From: Rattus norvegicus
Lineage: Eukaryota > Chordata > Mammalia > Rodentia > Muridae
Direction of reading: 5' to 3'
Length of the DNA stretch: 64,000 nt
NCBI RefSeq assembly: GCF_036323735.1
Contig: NC_086031.1
Span: 34,043,725 to 34,107,724 of the forward strand
Part shown: positions 29,163 through 39,780 of the stretch, piece by piece
Layout of the letters: each line of letters starts with the position of its first letter
Position numbering within the stretch: the stretch's first letter is position 1
The notes under the pieces: generated by a model
Told to the model about the DNA's origin: nothing
What the model saw: only the letters and a program-made list of their open reading frames with translations
Database searches by the model: none
Made by a program: the position numbers and the translations under genes

Positions 29163-29850
29163 CTACTTGGTGGGTTTTGGGAGGTTCACCACCATATCAT
29201 CCTGTCCTGCCATTTGGGGAGAAAAGTGTGCCCCGCTTTCTCACTGGTGGGATCTTCTGGAGCAAATTACTAACTCTTCCTGAGCCTCATCTAGGAAGAG
29301 AAACCATTAGAACTACTTCTACAGCATTTGATGTGGGAAATCAAGATGGCGTATGCTGTCATGTGTGGGTGACGGGCCTGGCTATCACCAGAGAAATGAC
29401 TTGCTGAGGAGCAATGAGCTGTGGAAGCCACAGAGGTGCTCGCTTTAAAGCAGAATGGAAGCTATTGAGTTAGTTTCTGCCAAACAACAATAGCTTACAC
29501 TGTAGGTGATGGATGTGGTGAGCGGAGTCTCAGCATTCCCATCCAGGTGGAGGGATGAGGTCTCTCCCTTTTAAATCACCTTGTCTTTCTTCCCCTTCTG
29601 GAATAAATGGCACCTTGGCCGTGGTCAGAATGAAAGTCAAATGACTGTGATTTCCAGAGAAATCTCCTTGGGGGACGGTGGCTGCCCCTCTGCACAATGA
29701 GGGCTGCTGGAGTACAGACTCTCAACACTCCCCTTCCAGAGACCCTCTTGGCTTCAGGCAATGTGTCCCTCCAGGAGGGTCTCCAGGGGAGACTGAGAGG
29801 CTCGGCTCTGCTCTGTTCTCCTGTAAAGCCTACCTATCTTAATCTTTTTA
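29163..29850. other. single-copy DNA, nothing recognised
   Basis: No repeat recognised. Confidence 0.4.
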
Positions 29851-29854
29851 AAAA

Positions 29855-29898
<44 letters not shown>

Positions 29899-30078
29899 CA
29901 TGTGTGCACAAAGATGCCCATGGAGACCAAGAGAGGGTGTCAGGTCCCTTGCAGCTGGCAGCTGGCAATTCAAGCTGGAGTTGTAAGCTGTCCAGCATAC
30001 ATACTGGGACCTGAACTAAGGTCTTCTGTAAGAACAGTAAATGCTCTTAATCACGGCACCATTTCTCCAGCTCATATA
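29851..30078 (-). mobile_element. B2/B3-type SINE, minus strand, with (GT)n tail
   Basis: The tail is GT at about 29857-29896. GACCTGAACTAAGGTCTTCT and GCACCATTTCTCCAGCTC form the reversed head. GTCAGGTCCCTTGCAGCTGG is the body. Confidence 0.75.
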
Positions 30079-30139
30079 TATGTTTTAATATGTATATACT
30101 TTATGTATTTATATATGCACATAGATATATACACTTTTA

Positions 30140-30345
30140 AATTAATCTTTTTACTTTTACTTTACATTTACGAATGTTCTTGAACGTGAACCCCACTAGT
30201 GACAGGCGCCCAAGTAGAGCATCGGATCCCCTGGTACTGGAGTTATGGGCAGTTGTGATTCACCTGTGAGTGTTGCTGAGCTGAACTTGGGCCCCCTGCA
30301 AGAGCAGCCTGTGCTCTTCACGGCTGAGCCATCTCCATAAACCCC
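30140..30345 (-). mobile_element. B3 SINE, minus strand
   Basis: GCATCGGATCCCCTGGTACT, GGAGTTATGGGCAGTTGTGA, CTGCAAGAGCAGCCTGTGCT and CTGAGCCATCTCCATAAACC are reversed B3 landmarks. Same orientation as the SINE just left. Confidence 0.85.
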
Positions 30346-30744
30346 ATGGCCATGACTAGATTGGGCCCGCTCTGATGTCCTTGTCAAGTTAGGAGCCATA
30401 GGAGCAGAGTTAAGGGCCCTCCCTGCCTTCCCCATTTCTTTCAGGGTCTTGGAGTCCCCAGTTCTTCAGGCGTCAGTATCACTCCCCTGCTGCCAGGACA
30501 TTATCCCCTCAGCCCTTGCAGGGGAAACCTGTAGAACGGTTTATTGCTGGCCCTCCCCTGGGATGGCCACCAAGATCTAACCATCACAGTAGACACCATG
30601 GTGTGGAACCAAGAGCCGGGCTAGTCAGAGCCTGTGTTGACATTTGAGGCAGGAGGCACGTGCAGCAATGGTAGGACACTGGTCTCCTGTCCCACTGCTG
30701 TGGGTTCTGAGTTATCCACTCAGCCCAGGTACATGCTGAGAATC
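30346..30744. other. single-copy DNA, nothing recognised
   Basis: No repeat recognised. Confidence 0.35.
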
Positions 30745-30749
30745 CAGGG

Positions 30750-31061
30750 TTTCTTAGTTAGGGTTTTACTGCTGTGAACAGACACCATGACCAAATCAAG
30801 TCTTATAAAGGATAACATTTAATTGGGGCTGGCTTACAGCTTCTGTGGTTCAGTCTATTATCGTCAAGGTGGGAGCATGGCAGCATCAAGGCAGTCATGG
30901 TGCAGGAGGAGCTGAGAGTTCTACATCTTTATCTGAAGGCTGCTAGTGGAAGACTCACTTCCAGGCAGCTAGGATGAGGCTCTTAAAGCCACACCTACTC
31001 CAACAAGGCCACACCTCCAAATAGTGCCACTCCCTGGGCTAGGCATACTCAAACCACCATG
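30750..31061 (-). mobile_element. solo LTR, MaLR-type, minus strand, with perfect 5-bp target duplication
   Basis: Same family as 19936-20254 but reversed: TTCTTAGTTAGGGTTTTACT, GACACCATGACCAAATCAAG, GGCTGGCTTACAGCTTCTG and AAGGCCACACCTCCAAATAG. CAGGG at 30745-30749 recurs at 31062-31066. Terminal bases have drifted from TG...CA, consistent with age. Confidence 0.8.
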
Positions 31062-31066
31062 CAGGG

Positions 31067-32039
31067 TTAAGCTGGTGAAAAGCTGAGACTCAGAAGCTGT
31101 CTACGTGATGTCCTATAAAGGGAGATCATCTACCCAGCAGACAGACACCTATGCTTCTGGGGCAGAACGTGGACTGGCCTCTTCAATTTGGGTGCTGACC
31201 TCTCTGTGTAAGGGTCCCACTTGAGTTCCGAATGATGAGTGATAGGTTTCAGGCAGCAAGGCTGTCTGTGATGGGGGTGCTTAAGAGGAGGGTGGGGCTA
31301 GAAAGTTTGCAGGGTCCTTCATGGAAATCTTCTCCTCCATGGAACACTTCAGTTCACTGGGCCCTGGTTCCAGGATTTTCTCATCTGGCTTTCTCATGGC
31401 ATCTCCTTTGGAGGTAGGCATGGATTCCCACAGGTGTGGGGCCATGCCTCTTGAAGGGGAAGAACCTGTCTAAGAAATGGAACAGCAGAAGAGAGCCAAC
31501 CCTGCTTGACTGTTCACAAAGCCTGTCTCCTCCCCCCAGTCTTCATAGTTCTCTGTGCTACAGGGTAAGGAGTAACTGAGGCAGGAGCCCCATGGTGGAG
31601 ACAAGATTGAGAAACGGTTGTTCAAGCAGTGGGTGTTAGAAATGCTAACTGTGACCCTGCTGAGGGACTGAACCTTGTGACTCCTTCCTTCTGCCATGTG
31701 CCTGCTGCCTCTGGTCACCTGCGTCCTGGTGTCTTCATAATCAGAAGGTTGTGTGCTCTGGCTGGCTATGGAAGAACTCAAGGGCAGGTACTAGCCCTGG
31801 ACATGGTCACGCAAAATAGAAACTGAGGCTGCAATAAATGGTCCTTGGAATTTCAGCCACTTTGGAGGTGTTGGGGTAAAGGGAGGGTTTTCCTTGAGGA
31901 GGGGTCCCAGGAGGTGACCTCCTCCTCATCTGTGCACATGAAAGAAGAAGCTGCTGGTACCCAAGGGAGGCCCTTGCCCTGCTCTGTTACAGGAACCTGC
32001 CACTCGCCCGCCCGCCCGCCTGCCCCAGCATTTTAGTCA
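31067..32039. other. single-copy DNA, about 1 kb
   Basis: No repeat recognised. A small run of CCCG repeats sits at about 32005-32020. Frames up to 103 codons lack domains. Confidence 0.4.
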
Positions 32040-32350
32040 AACTGCTGGGAGGGCCACCTGCTTTCTAGTTCAACTGGACTCCCTGGGGAAGGAACTTTAA
32101 AAAGGTTTCAAATCATAACAATGCTTTCAGCCGCTCAAACCCACAACCGTTTTCTCCCCTCCATCACAGCAAGGGCACACGCAGAGATGAGTAACATTGA
32201 GAAAATGCCTGTTTCTGCCTGTCAGACCAAGTGGGGACAATTAACCCGTCCTTAGTCAATCTCCTCCTGCCATAGGGGGCCTCTTTAGAGAACTGTCCTC
32301 ATTCAGAATTACCTCACAGTTTTTCCTCCTCTCTAGAGACATCCGGGTCC
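32040..32350. other. possible conserved noncoding segment
   Basis: Repeat-free, with a short AT-rich core (GGAACTTTAAAAAGGTTTCA, TCATAACAATGCTTTC) and GGGGACAATTAACCCGTCC. Weak judgement, less striking than 15370 or 27440. Confidence 0.2.
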
Positions 32351-33137
32351 TGGGATCTGGGGCTTGTTTGTTTCTCTGTACTTTGTGTCTGCTGTGAATC
32401 CCCACAACTCATCACTCCAGGCCTATGACCTTGGCTGTACTGTGGACTCCTGGCGTGATTTCTGAAGTGGCCTCTTCGTACTGTCCCCTAACTTCCCAGA
32501 ATGACCTTCTCTCAGCTCAGTTCGCCTCTTCAAAGCCACCCTTGACCACCTCGGGTGTCCATATCACCAACCCCACTGGGGATGCCACTCCCTAGCCCCG
32601 CCCCTCTCTCACAGAAGAAACCCGCAGAGCAGCTGTCAATCACAGATTTCTGGGCATAGGCACCAGGATTTAAGTAAGCTGTTTGGGCCACTCTGGCGCT
32701 GACCGTGGTGCTGAAGCAAGGGATTGACCAGCTAGAGAATTGTAGCAGGACGGGGAATCTGGTGCCACGGACACCTACTCTTCTAGGGAAGTGATTGCAG
32801 TGTTCTGGTCTCCTGTCTCAGTGCTGCGTGAGCTGAGGGACAACAGCTGCACAACCATGTCCCCTGGGACGGTCTGGGATACAGCAGGGGGTTTGGTGAG
32901 CAGCGTCCAAAGTCCACTCTGGGACCCCGTTGAGGGAGTGGTGGGCTACCTGATGCATTCGGGAAACTGTCACATTCAGACTGGATAGAAGGGATTCTAT
33001 TGTCTACAGTAGAACCTTGACCAACACAGAGGGCACTGCAGGGATCCATATACTGCTGTGTTCTGTACCAGGTGCACCTCCAACTTTCCCAGCCACCTGA
33101 GCAAAGACACTCCTGATCTCTTTCTGATCTGTTTCTG
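32351..33137. other. single-copy DNA, nothing recognised
   Basis: No repeat recognised. Confidence 0.4.
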
Positions 33138-33420
33138 TGACTAAGGTGATGTCTCAGTCTGTAGCATGCCTGGCGAACCTGAGTTCAACCCCCCCCAAAC
33201 CATGTAAAATAGGAGAGGTGTGATGGCTTGTGCATGTAATCTTCATGCTGGGGAGAGAGAGGGAGATCCCTGGGGCTCATTGGTCAGCCTGTTCAGCCTA
33301 CTTGGTGAGTTCTAGACAAGTGATAGACACTGCTTCAAAGCAAAATGGGAGGGTTTGAGGACCTGTAGCTGAGGTTGCCCTCCATGTACACTTGTACACA
33401 CAGGCGTACACATATACACC
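33138..33420 (+). mobile_element. B4 SINE
   Basis: CTGTAGCATGCCTGGCGAAC and CTGAGTTCAACCCCCCCCAA form the head. GATGGCTTGTGCATGTAATC and TGGTCAGCCTGTTCAGCCTA form the B1-like body. A CA-rich tail follows. Confidence 0.85.
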
Positions 33421-33889
33421 CTCCTCCACATATACGATATGTTTCTGAAATTATCTTGAAGGAGGTGCAGCTCCTCTAGATGGTGCTACCCATTCCAAAG
33501 CTTCCATCCTTTTGCGTCAATCGCTTTGTGCACACCGTGCCTCCCGCCGGAAGGTTCCCCACTCTTCAAGCTCGCCGGCTCTTCCAGCCAAACAGCAGGA
33601 ATATCTTTTCCTCCCATCATGAGACTGATACAACCCAAGTCACTCCTTTATTCTCTCATGGGTCACTATGTACATTTGACCTTACATATGACACTGGAGT
33701 TGCTAGGGTTAGAGCCTGGGCCCCGCAGACTTAATAAGCCAGGCCACCACCCTCAGAAGGACAGTTAACGATCCCAGCGATGGTGAAAAGCAGAAGGAGA
33801 GGAATTTGAAGTGAAGACCTAAGGGTTCTTTGGGAAGATGGCTGGATGGTGCTTTGCTGGGGCAAACACGGGAAGGAACATTTTGTTAA
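33421..33889. other. single-copy DNA, nothing recognised
   Basis: No repeat recognised, although the right part may belong to the LTR that follows. Confidence 0.35.
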
Positions 33890-34560
33890 AGTGGACACAG
33901 GTGTGAAAGGCTAAGGCAGACTCGTGAAGAAACGTTTCTCTGAAGCAGACACAGGAGAGAGGGTGTCCTGCTAAAGCAAGCATGTGAAAGGACACGTGTT
34001 AAAAGATTCTTTGCTAATGACACACATGTCTTGGTCTGCCTTACATTGCATAGTTGAGCTCCATTTGTCAGGGCCACATAGAGAGAAACGCACCAAAGAT
34101 CTTCTGGTGGTGTGCTGCAGTTTGTTACCGCTTCCAAGGACTTGGGCTGATTGGATGCACGTGCTGAGGCAAGACACATGGAGGGCACGTGATGCTTGGA
34201 GGGTATAAATAGGACTCCACAGAGTGACAGAGACAGAGCTTGGCTTGCTGGTACAGCTAGCTGTGAAACGCTGTGGGTGCTTGTGGGTCTCACATCTTTG
34301 TTGATCTTTGGTTCCCTGAGAGAGAGGCACAGCCAAGAACTTCCCTTGCTGTCCCTCCAGGTCCTTCCTGCTGACTCAAGCAGCAGTAGAGACCTGGCTG
34401 TCTCTGCTAGGCTGTGTCATTGCTGCTGCTATCCGTGGGAGCTGCACTGCTGGTATACCCGTGAAGTGTCTGGGAGTGGATCGAGCTGCTGCTGCCTGCT
34501 AACCTGTGAACTGAACTGATGATTTCCAGACAACACAGATGGGAGGTGCTTCAAAGAACC
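33890..34560 (+). mobile_element. ERV-type LTR candidate with TATA box
   Basis: The left part has three or four drifting copies of an AAAGCAGACACAGGAGAG-type motif (33890-34000), as in LTR enhancer repeats. GGCACGTGATGCTTGGAGG precedes a TATA box TATAAATA (34204-34211) with a likely start about 30 bases on. CTG/CAGCAG-rich sequence follows. I recognise it as a rodent LTR-like repeat but cannot name the family or fix its ends. Confidence 0.5.
34204..34211 (+). promoter_or_regulatory. TATA box of LTR candidate
   Basis: TATAAATA preceded by GGAGGG and an E-box CACGTG (about 34185). Activity is inferred only. Confidence 0.45.
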
Positions 34561-34666
34561 TTTCTAAACAGGTCTACCCCCCTGTATCCTTTCTTTTTCA
34601 CTGCCTCTGGTGGGTTAAAAAGGAAGGTTAACATGTTTAAGAACCGCTCTTAAACATAGGATTTGA

Positions 34667-34760
34667 GGGGCTGGGGATTTAGCTCAGTGGTAGAGCGCTT
34701 ACCTAGGAAGCGCAAGGCCCTGGGTTCGGTCCCCAGCTCCGAAAAAAAGAACCAAAAAAA
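34667..34760 (+). mobile_element. rat-type ID element with 9-bp target duplication
   Basis: It starts GGGGCTGGGGATTTAGCTCA, with A box TAGCTCAGTGGTAGAGCGC and B box GGTTCGGTCCC, then an A-rich tail with CC interruptions. AGGATTTGA at 34658-34666 recurs at 34761-34769. Near-consensus and therefore young. The internal pol III promoter is intact by sequence. Confidence 0.97.
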
Positions 34761-34899
34761 AGGATTTGAAAAGTTAAAGTTACAGTAATTCAGTGTGGCT
34801 ACATGGGGAAAAGGAGCAAAGGGGTCCCAGCGAGTCCTCAATCCAGGGCCCTGAATGAGGTCCAGGTTTAAACAAATGACAAGAGGTGCGCATAGCTAA

Positions 34900-35190
34900 G
34901 CTGTCCTGGTCAAGGTGTGGTCCTGTATATCTCAGTGTCTGGGCTCCAGTCTCTCCTGCAAGGTGTTCTGACAAGTTGTCAGAACTGTGTGAAGTCTTCC
35001 TAGAAGACAAGCTCCCTCCCTCTGCCTAGTACCAGGAATCAGCTGCCTCTTTCTCCTGGCCAGAGATTCCTGGGGAAATTTCAATTCCTTGAAGTCTGTT
35101 GTCTTGATAGTCTGAGAGAGGAAACTGCACAGGTGTTTCTCTTTGGCATATTTCTGCCCCTGCCAGGGTGCTTACATACAGGAACAGAGA
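34900..35190. repeat. unidentified interspersed repeat, copy B
   Basis: Diverged relative of 18720-18985: AGGTGTTCTGACAAG, GAGATTCCTGGGGAAA, GTCTGTTGTCTTGATAGTCT, GAGAGAGGAAACTGCAC and TATTTCTGCCCCTGCCAGGG, in the same order. Family not identified. Confidence 0.5.
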
Positions 35191-35292
35191 AACTCCTGGC
35201 TACCTCTACACCGGGTTCCTAAGTTCCACCTGCTGCCTCTTAATTCTTACAGCTCACAGGGAAGGGTTCCAGTACTGTCATTTTGAAGTTGT

Positions 35293-35365
35293 GGGATCAG
35301 AGGTCCCAGGAGTGTAACTAACTCCCCCAGGGTCGTTTAACTCTGGAGTGGTAGAATCATTTCGT
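35293..35365 (-). mobile_element. possible MIR fragment, minus strand
   Basis: GATCAGAGGTCCCAGGAGTG and AACTCTGGAGTGGTAGAATC faintly match a reversed MIR. Weak. Confidence 0.3.
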
Positions 35366-35599
35366 TCCTGACGACTGTGCATGGGGTCTGCTCTGTGTTG
35401 TTAAAGGAGCAGCATTCATAGCTGGAGCCTGAGGGAGTCCCCTTAATAGGAGAGTAGCTCCTATTCTCCGCTTAGCAGAGAGCCTTGGGTATGGACCCTG
35501 TGGTTGTCTTAGTAGAGGCAAAGGAATGAAATATAGTCTTTGACCTCAGGGAGTACAGCATAGAGAAGGGGCAGACAGACAGAGCACTCGCTTGCTGGC
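35366..35599. other. single-copy DNA, nothing recognised
   Basis: No repeat recognised. Confidence 0.35.
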
Positions 35600-35625
35600 G
35601 CTCTCTCTCTCTCTCTCTCTCTCTT

Positions 35626-35673
<48 letters not shown>
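35600..35673. repeat. (CT)n microsatellite, interrupted
   Basis: Two CT blocks separated by CTTTCTCC. Confidence 0.97.
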
Positions 35674-35676
<3 letters not shown>

Positions 35677-35991
35677 CTGATGAGAGCCAGTAGAAGCCAG
35701 GGAAGGAAAGACAATGACTTTGAACCCAGAAGGCTCCTCTAGGTCTGAAAAGTCACTTGGAATTGCGTGAGAGAGGAGGACATGTCAGATGGATGAGCCC
35801 AAGTGGCCAGGAGCTGGGTGATCAAAGAAGACAGCGATAACCATAGGCCATTCCTTCTCATTTCTCTCACTGATACAAAAGTTTTTTGGTAAAAAAAAAA
35901 AAACTTAGATACATTTAAAAGGATAAAATACCAGTAATGTGGTGGGAAAATAAAGGCTGGATAAAGCTATATTAAGATTAAAATAAAGGGG
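35674..35991. other. single-copy DNA, nothing recognised
   Basis: Contains an A12-13 run near 35892. No repeat recognised. Confidence 0.35.
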
Positions 35992-36195
35992 GCCGGAGAG
36001 AAGGCTCATTGGTTTAGAGTGGTTGCTGCTCTCCAGAGTATAAAGTTCCTGCCGTCCCTAGCATCCATATCAGGTGTCTCACAATTGCCTGTAACTGCAG
36101 CTCAAGGGAATCTGACACCCTCCTCTGACCTCCCAAACACCTGCACTCATGAGTACAAACAGACATACATGTATATACCTGATTTTTAAAAAGCA
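35992..36195 (+). mobile_element. B3 SINE
   Basis: GGGCCGGAGAGAAGGCTCAT, TGCCTGTAACTGCAGCTCAA, TCTGACACCCTCCTCTGACC and an A-rich end with ACAGACATACATG. Confidence 0.85.
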
Positions 36196-36588
36196 CACCG
36201 CTTTTAAAAAGATTACCAGAAAGAGCACTAGTTGACAGAGACTGGAAGCCCTCCCTTTCCTGGGCTTCAGGTAAAAAACAGACGATGTCCCTTTCCTAGG
36301 TATCTACAGAGAGTGGGATTTTCTTGCACATCCTCTGTCAATTACGTGTACCTCTTGGATGTCTGGGGTTGTGTGTGGGTTCCAGTCTTTTTTCTGTCTT
36401 TAGCCTCTTTCCTATATTAATCTTGCTGCCCCTCTCCCTGTCCTATTCTTTTTGTTTAACTTTTGATAATCCATATATATATATATATGCAATTGTGAAC
36501 ATATCCACCTGTTACCCTTTCTTCAGACCCTTCCCGTTCCCTCAGACCCCTTTCTTCATCCCCACTAGTGTAGCTGCTTGTATTCTAA
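36196..36588. other. single-copy DNA, pyrimidine-rich
   Basis: No repeat recognised except a short AT run at about 36473-36490. Confidence 0.4.
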
Positions 36589-37060
36589 TGTGAATTAGCC
36601 CCCCCCCAAACTGTTGGAACAAGAGGGGCTGCATGTAGCTTCTGAGAACCCGCCCCCCAGTTAATTCTTATTGGTAAATAAAGATGCCATCAGCCAATAG
36701 CTGGGGGGTGGGGAGACAGGTGGCGTTAGGTTTCCCAGGCTTGGGGCTGTGAGGAAGAGGAAGGAGAGGGAAGTGGCCATGCCTGAGAAGTGTGCAGGAC
36801 AGAGAAACAGAGCTACCATGTAAAGGAGAGCATGTCCAGAGGGCTGCTCAACTGGGTCGAGAGCAGCCAAGCTGGAACACAGTAACATTAGTAAGTGGTA
36901 ACTCAGAGTTATTGGTGGGAGGTAGATTCTAACAACATGGAGGTTAGGTGGTTGCCCAGCTACTGTGCTGCCTATGGGAGTATGTCTTTCACTCGGGACC
37001 ATAAACCCTCGAGGTGGGTTTAACCATGTCCGGATTAATTAATACCCATGCTACGCTAGT
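36589..37060 (+). mobile_element. LTR-like rodent repeat
   Basis: It opens TGTGAATTAGCC and carries TTCTTATTGGTAAATAAAGA, GCCATCAGCCAATAGCTGGG, GAGGAAGAGGAAGGAGAGGG and TAACATTAGTAAGTGGTAAC in the order of a rodent ERV LTR family I recognise by pattern but cannot name. Ends approximate. Confidence 0.45.
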
Positions 37061-37847
37061 CGCTCCCCCCCCCCGTATTGTCTTACTTTTCTGTGCAGCC
37101 CTCCTGCAGGCAGCCACAGCTGCCACATGTTTATGATCATGTCAGATACGCTGTATCCAGAGGGCAGGGTTCCACGGGACCCCTCTGTAACCTCTAGCTC
37201 TTAGGAACGTTCTGCCCGTTTCCCTGATCTTGCCTTGGCCTTGAAGGGAGTGACATGTTGTTCTGTCTACGGCTGAACACTCAAGAGTCATTTACTCTCA
37301 GCATTTTGACTAGTTATTAATTGTTTCCCATTGCAAAAAGTGGCGAAGGTAGATAACGGCACGGGTCTAAAGGTATAAGTGTAAATACTTAGGGGGAGTT
37401 GGGTTACATACTTAGCTTGGCTTCAGTAGAGTTACTAGAGCCTTCGACACTCCCAGCCATAGGTTTTTGCCCAGGTTTACTGCACCAGGCATGCCTTTCT
37501 TCCCACGCAGCAGGCCTCGATTCCAGCTAGAAAGTGGTTGGTTGCCCCCGGACAGCTGTGCCACTGTTACAATGTTGCCTGGCAGGTCAGTGCTGCCGTA
37601 CTCAGGATATACAACTCGGCAAGATCACCGAGGCCTTTTCTCTTCCGGCAGCTGTCAGAGCATCTTCCAGAACGGTAGGAGAGAGACGTCCAGTTTAGTA
37701 TTCCGTTGATCTGTCTGTGTGCTGCATCTCCCTGCTACAACAAGTGCTGAGCCGTCTTAGGGAGTCAGCAGCAAGGTTCAGAGCTCATCTGGCGTCCGTC
37801 CCAGGGATGCTCAGTGGGTGGCACGCGCTGTAGCTGAAGACAGTGGC
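37061..37847. other. single-copy DNA, nothing recognised
   Basis: Includes a C11-type homopolymer near 37065. No repeat recognised. Confidence 0.4.
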
Positions 37848-38298
37848 TGGGATGGCTCGTCTTGGTTGTCAGCCTGACTATGCGTGGAATTAACTAAAAG
37901 CCAAATGACTGGGCATACTTGTGAGGGATTTGTTTTCTTAATTAAATCCTTTGAAGTGGGAAGACCTGCTTCTAATCCAGATCTTTGAGGTGAGAAGATC
38001 CACCTCTAATCCAGATCTTTTGAAGTGGGAAGATCAACTTTAACGCAGGCGTTCTGCTGGCAGCCTATATAAAAGACGGGGTAAGAAAAGTCTCTCTCTT
38101 TTTTTGCCGCCTTTCACTGGCAAGTCCATTCCTTCCCTGGCACGAAAGCCTACTTCTTCCAGATTCCAGCCTATTCTGAAGACCGGCTGACACATCCAGC
38201 CTCGTGGACTGAACGAGTACTGGATCCTTGGACTTTCAATAGCTAGACGGCCATGGTTGGACTAGCTGCATCTCACCCTGTAAGCCATTCTAATAAAT

Positions 38299-38357
<59 letters not shown>

Positions 38358-38395
38358 TTCTATAAGTTCTGTTCTTGCAGAGAACTAATCCCCTG
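37848..38395 (+). mobile_element. LTR-like rodent repeat with TATA box, AATAAA and CT expansion
   Basis: TCTTGGTTGTCAGCCTGACT, GGAATTAACTAAAAGCCAAA, TATA box TATATAAAA (38066-38074), GGCAAGTCCATTCCTTCCCT, CCAGCCTCGTGGACTGAAC and AATAAA (38292-38297) make a full promoter-to-poly(A) layout. A CT array (38301-38354) has grown just after the poly(A) signal, and TTCTATAAGTTCTGTTC resumes the element. A 38-bp segment with TCTAATCCAGATCTTT is triplicated at 37945-38035. Confidence 0.65.
38301..38354. repeat. (CT)n microsatellite
   Basis: About 27 CT units inside the LTR-like repeat. Confidence 0.97.
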
Positions 38396-39089
38396 ACCCT
38401 GTGTGGACAGAAGGAAGCACTTCTCATGCTGGGTGAGGACAAATGAGCTTCTTTGCTGATCCTTGGTTTCACACAGGGACGTCAGATGTGGCCTCTCCAC
38501 TGTCTTCTCCACAGACTGGGTTATAGGGGCTCAAAGTCCTTGAGACTAAGATGATTTGATGAGGGCAGTGGTCTAGTAACGGGGAGTGAGACTAGTTGGC
38601 CCTGCCCAGGGAACCTCAGCACAGCAGGCGATCAGCCTGGATGGAGATCTGGAAAGCTGAATTCCCTTCAACAGGAGTCCATCAGGGATCACGCTCGAAT
38701 CTAACACGTTGAGGCCTGTACTCTCTGTGCAGATGCAGAGGACAGAGTCACTGGTGGAATATGCTAACATGGAGGGTCCGACTCATCATGCCTCCCTTGA
38801 ACTCAAGTGTGACTCCAGTGAGAAGCAGGATAGGGCTGCCCCGCCGGGATAGGACAGAGAGGGAAGGGAAACCTGTCCTTTGCAGTCTGGTTGAAGCTTC
38901 TTAGCAGCTGGGAGCTGGGAATCCCAGCATAATTAGCACTTGCTATGGAGGCTGCTGACATGGAGGCAATATTCCTTTTATACTTTCAAATAAGAATGTT
39001 AAAATAGTGAGGAACCAGGCACGAGGGCTTGAGTCTTGAACACAGCTTCAGTCTTTCCCACAGTATTTCCTGGGAATCTTAGACTTTTA
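38396..39089. other. single-copy DNA, nothing recognised
   Basis: No repeat recognised. Confidence 0.4.
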
Positions 39090-39560
39090 ATTTTTTTTTT
39101 TTTTTTTGCAATAAACGTATCCTACTTTCCTGCATTGCTGTGATCTACGCTTTAACCCCATCAGTTTTAGCCCAATCAGAAATCCCTTTGTGGTCCATTT
39201 AGGTTCCTTTGCAATTCCTTTAGTATAGTAGCTTCAAGTTCTGTCCAAACCCTGTACCTGACTTCAAGTAGCTGACGCCCCTGCTCTGGGGTGTGCCCCA
39301 CTTTCTTTCTGAGGCCCTCTCTTTCTGACAACTCTAATGCTTGAGGCTCTAGTAAAATGTCTTTAACAAGACCAGACCTCTGCTTTCCACTATCCAGTCC
39401 TGAAACTCCTTTCTGTGTTGAAGCCAAACGTTTGATTTTACCTGAGTCCCTAAAAGATTACCAGAACTCCTCAGGCTGCGATGGGGGACAGTGGGGAACA
39501 GCGTAGGGCTCTGTTTCCATTTCCACCTTGACAGCGAGTGTTCCTCAGACTCAGGATGCA
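39090..39560 (-). pseudogene. possible processed pseudogene, minus strand
   Basis: On the minus strand a frame of Glu/Leu/Lys/Arg-rich character runs 39427-39176 (83 codons, ends in TGA). A second frame of similar texture precedes it at 39561-39349 (70 codons) in another phase, so one frameshift would link them. Downstream on that strand lies a poly(A)-like run (T16-17 on plus, about 39092-39108). Hydrophilic helical composition with a poly(A) at the end suggests a retrocopy. I do not recognise the protein, there is no AATAAA on that strand and no target duplication was found, so chance remains possible. Confidence 0.3.
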
Positions 39561-39671
39561 TTTCTATTTGGAATGCAGGGGACTCAAAACAGCAGCAGCA
39601 ATGAAGGGAGCTCCAGCAACAAAAGGCATCGGAGCAAAGGTGTCTTTGTCTCCGTGTCCCATTCCTTGTGT

Positions 39672-39780
39672 TGTTTTGATTTTTAGGGACAGGGTCTCAC
39701 TCTCACCTTGAGCTTGTGATCTTCCTGCTTCAGCCCCAGGGTACTGAGATTATAGGCATGAACCACCATACTTGTCTTTT
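39672..39780 (-). mobile_element. B1 SINE, minus strand
   Basis: GGGACAGGGTCTCACTCTCA, GCTTGTGATCTTCCTGCTTC and ACTGAGATTATAGGCATGAA are reversed B1 landmarks. Confidence 0.75.

Noticed and set aside
34667..34760. tRNA gene
   Set aside because: A and B boxes are tRNA-like, but the sequence is an ID SINE with a poly(A) tail and target duplication and does not fold as a full cloverleaf.
36589..37060. Target duplication proving an LTR insertion
   Set aside because: I tested the edges by eye and found no convincing matching 4-6-bp flanks, so it stays a candidate.
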